This document shows positions 1 to 8,765 of a DNA stretch of 64,000 nt, one piece after another. The first letter of the stretch is position 1; every line of letters begins with the position of its first letter. Under the pieces are notes generated by a model. It was given only the letters and a program-made list of their open reading frames with translations, made no database searches and was not told the DNA's origin. The translations under genes were made by a program, and so were the position numbers. Source of the DNA: Hydrogenophaga pseudoflava NBRC 102511. Lineage in GTDB: Bacteria > Pseudomonadota > Gammaproteobacteria > Burkholderiales > Burkholderiaceae_C. Where the stretch lies: positions 186,001 to 250,000 of the forward strand of contig NZ_BCWQ01000001.1 in assembly GCF_001592285.1 (NCBI RefSeq), in the 5' to 3' direction.

Positions 1-203
1 CCTACCGCAACGCCCCGCGCACGCTGGACCTGGACCTGTTGTTGTACGGCGGCGCCCGCATCGACTCACCCGCACTGACCGTGCCGCACCCGCGCATGTG
101 GGAACGGGCGTTTGTGCTGGTGCCGTTGCACGAGATTGCGCCCGGTCTGGTGACCGGGCAACGCCTCTCAGCCGTTGCCGACCAGGCGATCGAACGTCTC
201 TGA
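1..203 (+). CDS. folK: folK, C-terminal part (2-amino-4-hydroxy-6-hydroxymethyldihydropteridine diphosphokinase)
   Basis: This is the 3' end of a gene that starts before the window; the reading frame begins at base 3 and ends at TGA 201-203. The product transfers pyrophosphate from ATP to 6-hydroxymethyl-dihydropterin in cytoplasmic folate synthesis. The visible 66 residues include the family's [10 protein letters not shown] segment followed by the [21 protein letters not shown] block, both conserved at the C-terminal end of HPPK. The stop lies 8 bp from the convergent pdxH stop. Identification rests on these two motifs; the N-terminal half cannot be checked. Confidence 0.9.
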   Translation, partial: YRNAPRTLDLDLLLYGGARIDSPALTVPHPRMWERAFVLVPLHEIAPGLVTGQRLSAVADQAIERL

Positions 204-211
204 AAAGGGGC

Positions 212-847
212 TCACGGCGCCAGCCGCTCCCGCAACCACTGACCGTCGGCCTGCAGCGAATAGCGCAGCCGGTCGTGCAGGCGGCTCTTGCGACCCTGCC
301 AGAACTGCCAGGTGTCGGGTTTGAGGCGGTAGCCGCCCCAGTGCGGCGGGCGGGGCGGGCGCAGCATGAACTGGGCGCCGTACTTCGCGGCGTTGGTGAC
401 CAGCACCGCGCGGTTCTCGATCACCTCGCTCTGCGGGCTGGCCCAAGCGCCGATGCGGCTGTCCAGCGGGCGGCTGTGGAAGTACTCGTCGCTCTCTTCG
501 TCGCTGACCTTCTCGACGAGGCCTTCGATGCGCACCACGCGCTCGAGTTCGACCCAGTGGAACTGCAGCGCGGCGTACGGGTTGCCAGCCAGCTGCCGGC
601 CCTTCTGGCTGTTGTAGTTGGTGTACCAGACGATGCCGCGTTCGTCGTACCCCTTGATGAGCACCACGCGCGTGGTGGGCCGCAGGTTGGCGCCCACGGT
701 GGCCAGCGTCATGGCGTTCGGCTCGGGCACTTCACCACGGATGGCCTCGTTCAGCCATTGGTCGAATTGCTGCAGTGGGTCGGCGTGCGAGGCGGATTCG
801 CTGAGTTCGGCTTTTTCATAGCTCTTGCGCAGGTCGGCGATGTTCAT
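212..847 (-). CDS. pdxH: pyridoxamine 5'-phosphate oxidase
   Basis: An FMN enzyme of 211 aa that oxidises pyridoxine or pyridoxamine 5'-phosphate to PLP in the cytoplasm. The length is normal for the family. FMN and substrate contacts are visible as RVVLIK (60-65), the [12 protein letters not shown] block (75-86), [11 protein letters not shown] (130-140) and the C-terminal PPHWGGYRL (167-175) and LHDRL (190-194) segments. It starts at ATG 847 and is convergent with folK. No operon partner is evident; the ChaC-like gene on the same strand ends 23 bp upstream. Confidence 0.95.
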   Translation of the reverse strand: MNIADLRKSYEKAELSESASHADPLQQFDQWLNEAIRGEVPEPNAMTLATVGANLRPTTRVVLIKGYDERGIVWYTNYNSQKGRQLAGNPYAALQFHWVELERVVRIEGLVEKVSDEESDEYFHSRPLDSRIGAWASPQSEVIENRAVLVTNAAKYGAQFMLRPPRPPHWGGYRLKPDTWQFWQGRKSRLHDRLRYSLQADGQWLRERLAP

Positions 848-870
848 GGTGGGTCCTGGTGGTGTCGTGT

Positions 871-1524
871 TCAGGGCAGATCGTTTGCGATGCTGAGCAG
901 CCGCGCCAACGCACGGTCTTCAATACCGTGCGCGCGCAGGCCCTGCAGGGTCTGGCGTGCGTAGTCCAGCGTGGTGCCGTAGCGGCCGCGTGCGTGTTCG
1001 AAGATGTCGCGGTACTGAGCGTCGCTCAGCGGTCCGGTGTGGTTGGGGCTGCGGGGCGAGAGGGTGAAGGCCAGGGCGCAGACCGGCCCCTGCGCGGTCC
1101 GGCAGAGCAGCCACTTGGGGTCGTAGACCGGGTTCGGCATCTCGCGCGCCCACAGTGCGGGCATGGCCGCCTCGACCTGGTCGTGCGGCAGGCGCAGCGC
1201 CATGCCGGTGCAGCTGCCGCCGGGCATGAGCGCGAACACCAGGCCGGGGCGCTCGGGCGTGCCGCGGTTGACGCGGCTGTACATGTTCAGGCAGCGGTGG
1301 TAGCCGTGCACCTGGGCCAGGCGCTGCTCGGCGGCCTCGAACTCGGGGCGCCAGACCAGCGAGGCGTAGCCGAACACCCAGAGGTCGGCACCCGGGCCGA
1401 GCGAGCGCCACTGCGCCAGGGTGTCCGCCATCATCTGCCGCCCATCGCGTTGCGAGGGTTCCCAGGTGCTCTGGGGGAGGTTGCGGGGCATGAAGGGCAG
1501 CGGTTGGGCGCGAGGGGCAGCCAT
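871..1524 (-). CDS. ChaC-like gamma-glutamylcyclotransferase
   Basis: The 217 aa protein belongs to the ChaC family, which cleaves glutathione to 5-oxoproline and Cys-Gly in the cytoplasm. The substrate-loop motif appears as [10 protein letters not shown] (51-60; the family more often has YGSL, so Ala replaces Gly here). The likely catalytic glutamate is E128 in the WAREM segment. About 40 residues precede the core and are of low complexity; internal Met codons at residues 12, 31 and 32 are possible alternative starts because no clear Shine-Dalgarno precedes ATG 1524. Substrate specificity is inferred from family membership only. Confidence 0.82.
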   Translation of the reverse strand: MAAPRAQPLPFMPRNLPQSTWEPSQRDGRQMMADTLAQWRSLGPGADLWVFGYASLVWRPEFEAAEQRLAQVHGYHRCLNMYSRVNRGTPERPGLVFALMPGGSCTGMALRLPHDQVEAAMPALWAREMPNPVYDPKWLLCRTAQGPVCALAFTLSPRSPNHTGPLSDAQYRDIFEHARGRYGTTLDYARQTLQGLRAHGIEDRALARLLSIANDLP

Positions 1525-1622
1525 TTACAATCTTCGGGTTTTTGCGCCTGTCGGACTCCTTCAGGGAGGAGTTGCAGGGGGCTGAAGTTCAATCCCTCAT
1601 TATTCTTCACGGAGTGTTGCCC

Positions 1623-2204
1623 ATGTCTTCCCAGGACGAACAACAGGAATACCGCGTCGCGGCGGTGGTGCTGATCGCAGTGGTGCTGATGGCGGTCGGT
1701 CTGGCCGTCGGTGTGGCGATCCAGAAGGTGCGTGGCTCGGGCGCGAAGGCGGCTCCGGCCGCGGTGGCTGCAGCGACGGCGGGCGACGCCTCCGCAGGGG
1801 CGGCGAGCGGTGCTGCGGCCGGCGCACCGGCCGCCGCTGCACCCGAGGCTGCAGCTCCGGCGGCGGGCAGCGACGATGCCAGCGTGGTGGTGGAAAACGG
1901 CGTGGTGAAGTTCTACTTCGCGTCGGGCAGGTCCGACCTGGCGCCTGGTGCCGTGGAAGCGCTGGCCGATGCCATTGCCGCCGGCAAGGCGGGTCAGAAG
2001 CTGGTGATCTCCGGTTTCCACGACTCGACCGGCGATCCCGCCAAGAACGCCGAGCTGGCCAAGCAGCGCGCCCTGGCCGTGCGCGACGCGCTCAAGACCG
2101 CCGGTGTGGCCGACTCGGGCATCGAGCTCAAGAAACCCGAGACCGCCACCGGTTCCGGCAACAACGCCGAGGCCCGCCGCGTGGAAGTGGTGATCGCCCA
2201 GTAA
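1623..2204 (+). CDS. membrane-anchored OmpA-domain protein
   Basis: A 193 aa protein with one N-terminal membrane helix (about 13-34), an Ala/Pro/Gly-rich linker (41-86) and a C-terminal OmpA/MotB-like peptidoglycan-binding domain (about 90-193). It should be anchored in the inner membrane with the OmpA domain in the periplasm. ATG 1623 is chosen because a GGAG stands 9 bases upstream and the helix follows directly; the frame stays open upstream without a good ribosome site. The short helix-linker-OmpA form is common in Comamonadaceae. Its specific role is not known. It stands alone between two minus-strand units and ends before a strong terminator. Confidence 0.75.
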   Translation: MSSQDEQQEYRVAAVVLIAVVLMAVGLAVGVAIQKVRGSGAKAAPAAVAAATAGDASAGAASGAAAGAPAAAAPEAAAPAAGSDDASVVVENGVVKFYFASGRSDLAPGAVEALADAIAAGKAGQKLVISGFHDSTGDPAKNAELAKQRALAVRDALKTAGVADSGIELKKPETATGSGNNAEARRVEVVIAQ

Positions 2205-2220
2205 GCGGTCGGTCCGTTCC

Positions 2221-2257
2221 CCACAAAAAAGCCCGCGGACCGCGGGCTTTTTTGTGG
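2221..2257. terminator. perfect bidirectional intrinsic terminator
   Basis: A 17-bp perfect inverted repeat (CCACAAAAAAGCCCGCG, spacer GAC, then its exact complement) has an A-run in one arm and a T-run in the other, so it works in both directions. It lies between the convergent OmpA-domain gene and gloA and should end both transcripts. Confidence 0.95.
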
Positions 2258-2267
2258 GTGGGCCGTT

Positions 2268-2681
2268 TCAGCGCAGGCCCTGTCCGGCGCCGGTGTCGGC
2301 GCGCTGGATGAGTTCGATCTTGTAGCCGTCGGGGTCGGTGACGAAGGCAATCACCGTGGTGCCGCCCTTGACCGGGCCGGCCTCGCGCGTGATGGTGCCG
2401 CCGGCGGCGCGGATCTTGTCGCAGGCCGCATAGGCGTCGGGCACGCCCAGCGCGATGTGGCCGTAGGCCGTGCCCAGCTCGTACTGCTCGACGCCCCAGT
2501 TGTAGGTCAGCTCGATCTCGGCCTGACCGGGGTTGCCGCCATCGAAGCCGAGGAAGGCGAGGGAGTACTTGTATTCCGGGTTCTCGGACGTGCGCAGCAA
2601 CTGCATGCCCAGCACCTGGGTATAGAAGTCGATGGAGCGTTGCAGGTTGCCGACGCGCAGCATGGTGTGGAGGATTCGCAT
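2268..2681 (-). CDS. gloA: lactoylglutathione lyase (glyoxalase I)
   Basis: A 137 aa VOC-fold enzyme that isomerises the methylglyoxal-glutathione hemithioacetal to S-lactoylglutathione. The metal ligands of the Ni-type bacterial enzyme are present: H5, E57 (in the AEIELTY strand), H75 (GHIALGV) and E123 ([11 protein letters not shown]). The start is ATG 2681, giving the usual [11 protein letters not shown]-terminus; the frame extends upstream, but that part is low-complexity and overlaps the next gene. It is the last gene of a minus-strand series, 11 bp after the preceding gene, and ends at a strong terminator. Confidence 0.95.
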   Translation of the reverse strand: MRILHTMLRVGNLQRSIDFYTQVLGMQLLRTSENPEYKYSLAFLGFDGGNPGQAEIELTYNWGVEQYELGTAYGHIALGVPDAYAACDKIRAAGGTITREAGPVKGGTTVIAFVTDPDGYKIELIQRADTGAGQGLR

Positions 2682-2692
2682 GGTCGTGATGG

Positions 2693-3316
2693 TCAGGGAA
2701 GAGGGGCGCGCACGCCAGTGAGGGCCTGATAGCCCTCCCGCGTGGCAGGGGATACCGCCTGCAGCACCTGTGCGTAGGATGTTTTGTGGCGGGCCAGCAG
2801 CCGCGCCGAGGCGAGGCTGTGAGAGCGACAGAACCAGTGGCAGCTGTGCTGCATCAGGTACAGCTCGGCCAGCAGGGTGCGGGCGCGCTCGCGCACCGGC
2901 CACTGCTGCGGGTTCGCCACCACGCGCGCGATGCCCTGAGCGTGCAGCTGCATCAGAGCCCGCGCGTCGAAGCCCGGGGCCAGCCAGGCGGGCAGCCAGC
3001 GGTGCGCGTGGGGCAGGGGGTTGCGATTGACCCAGGTGGAGGAGGTCTCGGCCTGCGAGAACGCCTGCGCAAAACGCTCGAACTGCTGGGCCAGTGCATC
3101 TTCGGTGGCGGTGTGCAGCGACCAGATCTGCTGCTGCCGCTGCTCGTCCGGCTCGTCCAGCGCTCTCAGGTAGCCGTCGTTGAGCCGCTCCATCAGCTTC
3201 TCGATCTGGAACTGTGCCAGGTGGGTGCCCAGCAGGGTGATGCGCTGGCGCTGTTCGCGGGTCTTGAGCAGGAAACTGCCTACCGCAAACAGCAGGGCGA
3301 GGGTGAGGACGTCCAT
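2693..3316 (-). CDS. conserved hypothetical, N-terminal membrane anchor
   Basis: I do not recognise this 207 aa protein. The first 17 residues form a short hydrophobic segment that could anchor it. The rest is soluble, rich in Gln, Arg, Leu and Ala and probably helical, with an [15 protein letters not shown] segment near residue 40 and a Cys/His patch ([10 protein letters not shown]) around 160. It lies between the DsbG-like gene and gloA with gaps of 16 and 11 bp, so cotranscription is likely. No catalytic motif is visible. Confidence 0.6.
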   Translation of the reverse strand: MDVLTLALLFAVGSFLLKTREQRQRITLLGTHLAQFQIEKLMERLNDGYLRALDEPDEQRQQQIWSLHTATEDALAQQFERFAQAFSQAETSSTWVNRNPLPHAHRWLPAWLAPGFDARALMQLHAQGIARVVANPQQWPVRERARTLLAELYLMQHSCHWFCRSHSLASARLLARHKTSYAQVLQAVSPATREGYQALTGVRAPLP

Positions 3317-3332
3317 GCAGCGGGCCGGTGCG

Positions 3333-3923
3333 TCAGGGCTGCATGCCCAGCCAGCTGGAGAGGCCCGCGGTGTCCATGGACCCCGCGCGGGTGATCACCT
3401 GGCCACTGCCCGCGTGGCGCGCCACGATGAACGGCACCGAGTCGGCGCCCAGCCGGTCGAGCAGGGCGGTGTTGGTCTTGATGGTGGCCTCGACCTCGGC
3501 CGGAATGCTGGCCGAGGCGGACATGCCGCCCTGTCCCGCCAGCAGCGATTTTTCGTGAGCCGTCATGGTCTCGACCGGGTTGGCGGCCTGCATCAGCGCT
3601 GCGCCCTGCGGAAGGCTCTTGGGGCCGAGGATGGCCACCGGCGCCCAGACGAACTTCACCTTGGTCTGCAGCGGCAGCGACGACTCCCAGAGGTGGCTGC
3701 AGTGCGGGCACTGCGGGTCGAACAGCACATAGACGGTGTGGGCGCTCATCATCGCGCCGGCGGTGAATCCCTTGGCTTCACGGGCCACGGTGTCGTAGGC
3801 CTGTGCGGGATCGATCGGGGCAGCGGTCGCAGGCTGTCCGCTGGCGGCATCTTCCCTGGAGCAGGCCATCAGCCCGAGGGCGGAGCTGGCCAGCAGGGCG
3901 AGCGAGAGGCGGCGGGTGATCAT
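3333..3923 (-). CDS. DsbG/DsbC-like thioredoxin-fold lipoprotein
   Basis: A 196 aa periplasmic thiol-disulfide protein. It has a lipoprotein signal with lipobox LMAC (Cys21) and a thioredoxin-type active site CPHC (72-75) followed by a fold matching the catalytic domain of DsbG, including the PFIVAR segment near the cis-Pro loop. It lacks the long N-terminal dimerisation domain of E. coli DsbG, so it is a catalytic-domain-only form. ATG 3923 gives a proper signal peptide. It follows two YeeE/YedE sulfur transporters on the same strand, which suggests a link to periplasmic sulfur or thiol handling; that link is inferred. Confidence 0.8.
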   Translation of the reverse strand: MITRRLSLALLASSALGLMACSREDAASGQPATAAPIDPAQAYDTVAREAKGFTAGAMMSAHTVYVLFDPQCPHCSHLWESSLPLQTKVKFVWAPVAILGPKSLPQGAALMQAANPVETMTAHEKSLLAGQGGMSASASIPAEVEATIKTNTALLDRLGADSVPFIVARHAGSGQVITRAGSMDTAGLSSWLGMQP

Positions 3924-3973
3924 GGTGTTCTCCGTGAAAAGCGGTTGGGATCGGCCGGTAGAGAGGAAGTTCG

Positions 3974-4399
3974 TCAGGTGCGGGCGCGCAGGCCCTGCAG
4001 CAGGGCGCCCAGGGCGATGCCGCCCAACGCCCACAGCAGGTCCCAGTTGCCGGTGCCCAGTCCGGCGATGGCCGGACCGGGGCAGACGCCACACAGGCCC
4101 CAGCCGGCGCCGAACAGGGCGGCGCCCACCAGGGTGTCGCGGTTCCAGACACTCACGTGCTGGTGAAAGTAACCGCCCAGCAGCGGCTGGCGCAGCAGCG
4201 CCGGGCCGAAGCGGTAGGCCAGCAGGGTGACCAGCACCGCGCCGCCCATCACCAGCATCAGTCCCATGTCCTGGAAGCGCAGGAAGCTCAGCACCACCTC
4301 GGGCCGGATCATGGTGGCCAGTGAGAGCCCGAAGCCGAACAGCGCGCCGCTGGCGAGCACGGCCAGGCCCTTGAGCGGCGTCATGTTGAAGCCGCTCAT
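3974..4399 (-). CDS. YeeE/YedE family transporter, second half
   Basis: A 141 aa polytopic membrane protein of the YeeE/YedE (PmpB-like, DUF6691) type. It carries the cysteine motif GLCGVCPGPA (101-110), typical of thiosulfate or sulfur-compound channels. It overlaps the preceding half-transporter by the 4 bp ATGA (4396-4399), so the two are translationally coupled and probably form one functional unit. Members of this family import thiosulfate or related sulfur species; the exact substrate here is unknown. Confidence 0.85.
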   Translation of the reverse strand: MSGFNMTPLKGLAVLASGALFGFGLSLATMIRPEVVLSFLRFQDMGLMLVMGGAVLVTLLAYRFGPALLRQPLLGGYFHQHVSVWNRDTLVGAALFGAGWGLCGVCPGPAIAGLGTGNWDLLWALGGIALGALLQGLRART

Positions 4400-4878
4400 A
4401 CCCAACGCCCCACCAGGTTGGCCACCACAAAGGCGGTGGCCATGAAGGTCAGCACCGCGCCCAGCGACGGCAGTTGCAGCGAACCCAGGCCGCAGATGCC
4501 GTGGCCCGAGGTGCAGCCGTTGCCAAGCCGCGCGCCGTAGCCAACCAGCACGCCACCCAGCAACAGCTGCCAGGCCGGGATGTCGGTGGAGCCCGGCGTG
4601 CCATCCGAGAAGCCGAGCCACCAGACCAGCGCCCCCAGGACCAGGCCCGCGGCGTAGACCAGGCGCCAGACCCGCGAATCGGTGAACCGCGCCTGCTGGA
4701 AGAACGGCCGCCGAACGACAAACGACCAGGTGGACGAAAACACGGTGCTCATGCCGCCCACCAGGCCGGTGCAGACGAACAGCAGGGCCACGCCCGCGCC
4801 GATCAGCAGCCCGCCGGCCAAGTAGTGGACCCAGCCCAAGGGAAACAGGGCGGCAATGGAAGAAGCGACGGCGTCCAT
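4396..4878 (-). CDS. YeeE/YedE family transporter, first half
   Basis: A 160 aa membrane protein with about five hydrophobic segments and the family's cysteine signature GCTSGHGICG (121-130). With the next gene it makes a split YeeE/YedE transporter like PmpA/PmpB. The ATG lies only 15 bp beyond an intrinsic terminator of the upstream tRNA/fbp unit and has no obvious Shine-Dalgarno, so how it is transcribed is unclear. ATG 4878 fits the family N-terminus (helix starting near residue 14). Confidence 0.85.
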   Translation of the reverse strand: MDAVASSIAALFPLGWVHYLAGGLLIGAGVALLFVCTGLVGGMSTVFSSTWSFVVRRPFFQQARFTDSRVWRLVYAAGLVLGALVWWLGFSDGTPGSTDIPAWQLLLGGVLVGYGARLGNGCTSGHGICGLGSLQLPSLGAVLTFMATAFVVANLVGRWV

Positions 4879-4893
4879 GGCATGAATGAAATG

Positions 4894-4925
4894 AAAAAGC
4901 CCTGAGTCTTTCGAGTCAGGGCTTT
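4894..4925 (-). terminator. intrinsic terminator after tRNA-Thr
   Basis: Read on the minus strand, the arms AAAGCCCTGA and TCAGGGCTTT form a 10-bp perfect stem followed by further T residues. It lies directly downstream of the tRNA-Thr gene and should end the fbp/tRNA transcript just before the YeeE pair. Confidence 0.85.
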
Positions 4926-4930
4926 GGGAT

Positions 4931-5006
4931 TGGTGCCGGAGAGAGGAGTCGAACCCCCGACCTTCTCATTACGAATGAGCTGCTCTACCAACTGAGCTAC
5001 ACCGGC
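4931..5006 (-). tRNA. tRNA-Thr (anticodon CGT)
   Basis: A 76-nt cloverleaf with encoded CCA. It has acceptor GCCGGTG, D-arm GCTC/GAGC, anticodon loop TTCGTAA (CGT, reading ACG threonine codons), a T-loop TTCGACT and the 3' end ending in ACCA. The anticodon stem keeps a G27-A43 mismatch that I also recall in E. coli thrW. Acceptor position 6-67 is a T-T mismatch. It lies 24 bp after fbp on the same strand. Confidence 0.95.
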
Positions 5007-5030
5007 GAAGCCCGCAATTCTAGCAAAAAC

Positions 5031-6047
5031 TCATTTCGCTGCTTCGGCCTCAAGGTGGTAGGCGGTGATGCGCTCGACCTCGTTCCTGGAGCCCAGGATC
5101 ACGCTCACGCGTTCGTGCAGCTTGGTCGGGGTGATGTCCAGGATGCGGCCGTGACCGTTGGTGGCCGCGCCGCCGGCCTGTTCCACCAGCCAGCCCATGG
5201 GATTGGCCTCGTACAGCAGGCGCAGCTTGCCTGGCTTGTCCGGGTCGCGCTTGTCCCATGGGTACATGAAGACGCCGCCGCGGGTGAGGATACGGTGCAC
5301 GTCGGCCACCATCGAGGCCACCCAGCGCATGTTGAAGTCCTTGCCGCGCGGACCCTCCTTGCCGGCCAGGCACTCGTCCACGTAGCGCTTCACCGGTGGC
5401 GCCCAGTGCCGCATGTTGCTCATGTTGATCGCGAACTCCTTGGTGTCGGCCGGGATCGTCACGTTTTCCTTGGTCAGCACGAACGAGCCCTGTTCGCGGT
5501 CCAGCGTGAACATGGCCACGCCGTCACCCACGGTCAGCACCAGGGTGGTCTGCGGGCCATAGACGCAGTAGCCGGCGGCCACCTGCTGGCTGCCGGGCTG
5601 CATGAAATCGGCCTCGCTCACGCCGGGGCTGCCTTCGGGCTTCTTCATCACGCTGAAGATGGTGCCGATGGAGACGTTGACGTCAATGTTGGACGAGCCG
5701 TCCAGCGGGTCGAACATCAGCAGGTACTCGCCCTGCGGGTAGCGGTTGGGCACCAGGTAGATGCTGTCCATTTCCTCGCTGGCCATGGCCGCCAGGTGGC
5801 CGCCCCATTCGTTGGCCTCGATCAGCACCTCGTTGGCGATGATGTCCAGCTTCTTCTGGACCTCGCCCTGCACGTTCTCCGTGTCGGCCGAGCCCATGAC
5901 CTCGCCCAGGTCGCCCTTGTTGACGGCCTGGCTGATGCGCTTGCAGGCGCGCGCGACCACTTCCAGCAGCAGGCGCAGGTCGCCGGGGATGTGACCGTCG
6001 ACGCGCTGCTGTTCGACGAGGTAGCGGGTGAGGGAAATGCGTTTCAT
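5031..6047 (-). CDS. fbp: fructose-1,6-bisphosphatase class I
   Basis: A 338 aa cytoplasmic enzyme that hydrolyses fructose 1,6-bisphosphate in gluconeogenesis and, in autotrophs, in the Calvin cycle. The FBPase signature [11 protein letters not shown] (112-122) with metal-binding Asp residues is intact, and the length is typical. It follows pepN by 18 bp within a minus-strand series, so it is probably the last protein gene before tRNA-Thr. No Calvin-cycle partners (cbb genes) are nearby, so I read this as the gluconeogenic copy. Confidence 0.96.
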   Translation of the reverse strand: MKRISLTRYLVEQQRVDGHIPGDLRLLLEVVARACKRISQAVNKGDLGEVMGSADTENVQGEVQKKLDIIANEVLIEANEWGGHLAAMASEEMDSIYLVPNRYPQGEYLLMFDPLDGSSNIDVNVSIGTIFSVMKKPEGSPGVSEADFMQPGSQQVAAGYCVYGPQTTLVLTVGDGVAMFTLDREQGSFVLTKENVTIPADTKEFAINMSNMRHWAPPVKRYVDECLAGKEGPRGKDFNMRWVASMVADVHRILTRGGVFMYPWDKRDPDKPGKLRLLYEANPMGWLVEQAGGAATNGHGRILDITPTKLHERVSVILGSRNEVERITAYHLEAEAAK

Positions 6048-6065
6048 GGAGGCTCCAGATGTCTT

Positions 6066-8765
6066 TTATTCGGCCAGGGCGCGGGTGACGACTTCGCGCA
6101 CGTCGGCGCTCAGGTCACTCTTGGCCGCGACGCGGGCGATGGCCTCGCGGGCGGCGCTGCGGTAGGGCTCGGCCAGCTTCTTCCAGCGGTCCAGCGCGCG
6201 CGCCAGGCGGGCGGCGACCTGCGGGTTGATGGCGTCGAGTTCGAGCACGCGCTCGCTCCAGAACACGTAGCCCGCCGCGTCGCTGCGGTGGAAGCCGGCC
6301 GGGTTGGCGGAGCAGAAGCTGAAGATCACGCTGCGCGCGCGGTTGGGGTTCTTCAGGTTGAAATCGGGGTGGTTCATCAGCTGGCGCACAGCGGGCAGCA
6401 CGTTGCCGCCGCGGTCGGGCGCACCGGCCTGCAGCGCGAACCATTTGTCGATCACCAGGGCCTCGTCCTTGAACTTCGTGTGGAAGCGCGCCAGCGCCTC
6501 CTGCGCCAGCGGCTGACCGCTGACCACCAGGGCCGACAGCGCGTTGAAGCGGTCGGTCATGTTGCCCGCGTCCTTGAAGCGCTGGTAAGCCTTGCCGGGC
6601 CAGACGGTGTCGCTGGTCTCGCGCGCTGCGATGCAGAGCATGGTCAGCGCCATGCCTGCCAAGGCGCGGCGGCCGCTGCTGAGTGGGTCGGGCCGGTAGG
6701 CGCCGTTGTCCTTGTGTTGTTCATAGGCCCAGGCCCAGTCGGCCTGCAGCGCTTGGGCCAGCTGTTCGCGCATGGTTTCGCGCACCGCGTGGATGCGCTG
6801 CGGATCGACCACGTCGAGCTGCTCGGCGATGTAGGTTTCTGCCGGCAGGGTCAGCACGAGCTCCTTGAGCGCGGCGTCCAGCACCGGGTGGCGCAGCACG
6901 GCGCGCATCGCGCCGATGAAGGCTTCGTCCAGCGGCGCAGCGCCCACCGGACCCTCGGCGCGCACGGCCTGCACCGCGCGGCGCAGGGCCAGTTGCTGGC
7001 CCGCTTCCCAACGGTTGAAGGCGTCGCTGTCGTGGGCCAGCAGGTGCAGCAGCTGGTCGTCGGTCAGGCCGTTGTCAACGATCACCGGGGCCGAGAAGCC
7101 GCGCAGCAGGGACGGCACCGGCTCGGCGTCGATGTCCTCGAAGACAAAGCTTTCGCTGGCCTGCGTCAGCACCAGCAGGCGGGTGCCGCGGCTGGCCTGC
7201 GATTCGCCTTGCAGCCGCAGCGCCAGATCCTGGCCCTGGGCGTCGATCAGGCCGAGCGCGACCGGGATCACGAAGGGTTGCTTCTCGCTCTGGCCCGGCG
7301 TGGCCGGGCAGCTCTGGCTGAGCGTGAGGGTGTAGCGGCGCTCGGCTGCGTCGTAGTGGCCGCTGGCCTGCAGCCGCGGCGTGCCCGACTGGCTGTACCA
7401 GCGCTTGAACGGCACGAGCTGGCGCGCCAGTTCGCTGTCGGGGTTGGCGTCGGCGATGGCCTGCGCGAAGTCGTCGCAGGTGACGGCCTGGCCGTCGTGG
7501 CGCTGGAAGTACAGGTCCATGCCCTTGCGGAAGCCGTCGCGCCCCACCAGGGTCTGCATCATGCGCACGACCTCGGCGCCTTTTTCATAGACCGTGACGG
7601 TGTAGAAGTTGTTGATCTCCACGTACTGGTCGGGCCGCACCGGGTGGGCCATCGGACCGGCGTCCTCGGGGAACTGCATGGTGCGCAGCACGCGCACGTC
7701 CTCGATGCGCTTGACCGCGCGCGCCGAAGGCTCGGCGCACAGATCCATGCTGAACTCCTGGTCGCGGAAGACGGTCAGGCCTTCCTTGAGCGAGAGCTGG
7801 AACCAGTCGCGGCAGGTGATGCGGTTGCCGGTCCAGTTGTGGAAGTACTCGTGGCCGACCACCGACTCGATGTTGGCGAAGTCGGTGTCGGTGGCGGTGG
7901 CGCTGTTGGCCAGGACGTACTTCGTGTTGAAGATGTTCAGGCCCTTGTTCTCCATCGCGCCCATGTTGAAGTCGCTGGTGGCGACGATCATGAAGCGCTC
8001 CAGGTCCAGCGGCAGGCCGAAGCGGGCCTCGTCCCAGATCACGCTGGAGATCAGCGAGTTCATGGCGTGCTCGGTCTTGTCCATGTCGCCGGGGCGCACG
8101 TAGACCTGCAGCAGGTGTTCCTTGCCGGCGCGGGTGACGATGCGCTGCTCGCGCGAGATCAGGCGGCCGGCCACCAGGGCGAACAGGTAGGACGGCTTGC
8201 GGTGCGGGTCGACCCACTTCGCAAAATGGCGGTTGTCGGGCAGCTCGCCCTGCTCGACCAGGTTGCCGTTGGACAGCAGCACCGGGTACTTGTCCTTGTC
8301 GGCGCGCAGCGTCACGGTGTAGCTGGCCATCACGTCGGGACGGTCCAGGAAATAGGTGATGCGGCGGAAGCCCTCGGCCTCACACTGGGTGAAGAAGTCG
8401 CCCTGGCTCAAGTACAGGCCCGAGAGCTGGGTGTTCTTCTCGGGCGAGCAGGTGGTGAAAATCTCCAGCTCAAAGGGCTCCGGCCCTTCGGGCAGGCTGC
8501 CCAGCACCAGGGCGTCGCCGTCCATCTTGAACGAGCAGCCGCCGCCATTGAGCACCACACGGGCGAGGTTCAGGTCCTCGCCATCCAGGCGCAGGGGTTG
8601 CGCCGGCACCTCGGTGTTGCGGCGCAGGACCATCTTGTTGAGCACACGGGTCTTGACCGGGTCGAGGTCGAAGCTGAGCTCGATGCGGTCGATCCAGAAC
8701 GGGGGCGGGGTGTAGTCTTCGCGACGGATCACCATCGCAGGGCCGGTGGCCTCACGCAGTTGCAT
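6066..8765 (-). CDS. pepN: aminopeptidase N (M1 zinc metallopeptidase)
   Basis: An 899 aa cytoplasmic broad-specificity aminopeptidase. It has the exopeptidase motif GAMEN (269-273), zinc ligands HEYFH (305-309) and the downstream E328, with full-length C-terminal domains, matching proteobacterial PepN in size. ATG 8765 overlaps the end of the HAD phosphatase gene by 14 bp; an internal Met at residue 11 is the alternative start. It lies in the order prfB-HAD-pepN-fbp with overlaps or short gaps, which suggests one operon. Confidence 0.96.
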   Translation of the reverse strand: MQLREATGPAMVIRREDYTPPPFWIDRIELSFDLDPVKTRVLNKMVLRRNTEVPAQPLRLDGEDLNLARVVLNGGGCSFKMDGDALVLGSLPEGPEPFELEIFTTCSPEKNTQLSGLYLSQGDFFTQCEAEGFRRITYFLDRPDVMASYTVTLRADKDKYPVLLSNGNLVEQGELPDNRHFAKWVDPHRKPSYLFALVAGRLISREQRIVTRAGKEHLLQVYVRPGDMDKTEHAMNSLISSVIWDEARFGLPLDLERFMIVATSDFNMGAMENKGLNIFNTKYVLANSATATDTDFANIESVVGHEYFHNWTGNRITCRDWFQLSLKEGLTVFRDQEFSMDLCAEPSARAVKRIEDVRVLRTMQFPEDAGPMAHPVRPDQYVEINNFYTVTVYEKGAEVVRMMQTLVGRDGFRKGMDLYFQRHDGQAVTCDDFAQAIADANPDSELARQLVPFKRWYSQSGTPRLQASGHYDAAERRYTLTLSQSCPATPGQSEKQPFVIPVALGLIDAQGQDLALRLQGESQASRGTRLLVLTQASESFVFEDIDAEPVPSLLRGFSAPVIVDNGLTDDQLLHLLAHDSDAFNRWEAGQQLALRRAVQAVRAEGPVGAAPLDEAFIGAMRAVLRHPVLDAALKELVLTLPAETYIAEQLDVVDPQRIHAVRETMREQLAQALQADWAWAYEQHKDNGAYRPDPLSSGRRALAGMALTMLCIAARETSDTVWPGKAYQRFKDAGNMTDRFNALSALVVSGQPLAQEALARFHTKFKDEALVIDKWFALQAGAPDRGGNVLPAVRQLMNHPDFNLKNPNRARSVIFSFCSANPAGFHRSDAAGYVFWSERVLELDAINPQVAARLARALDRWKKLAEPYRSAAREAIARVAAKSDLSADVREVVTRALAE

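Noticed and set aside
4931..5006. tRNA-Thr as a degenerate tRNA because of G27-A43 and T6-T67 mismatches
   Set aside because: The first mismatch is also in the E. coli homologue as I recall it, all arms otherwise fold, and CCA is encoded.
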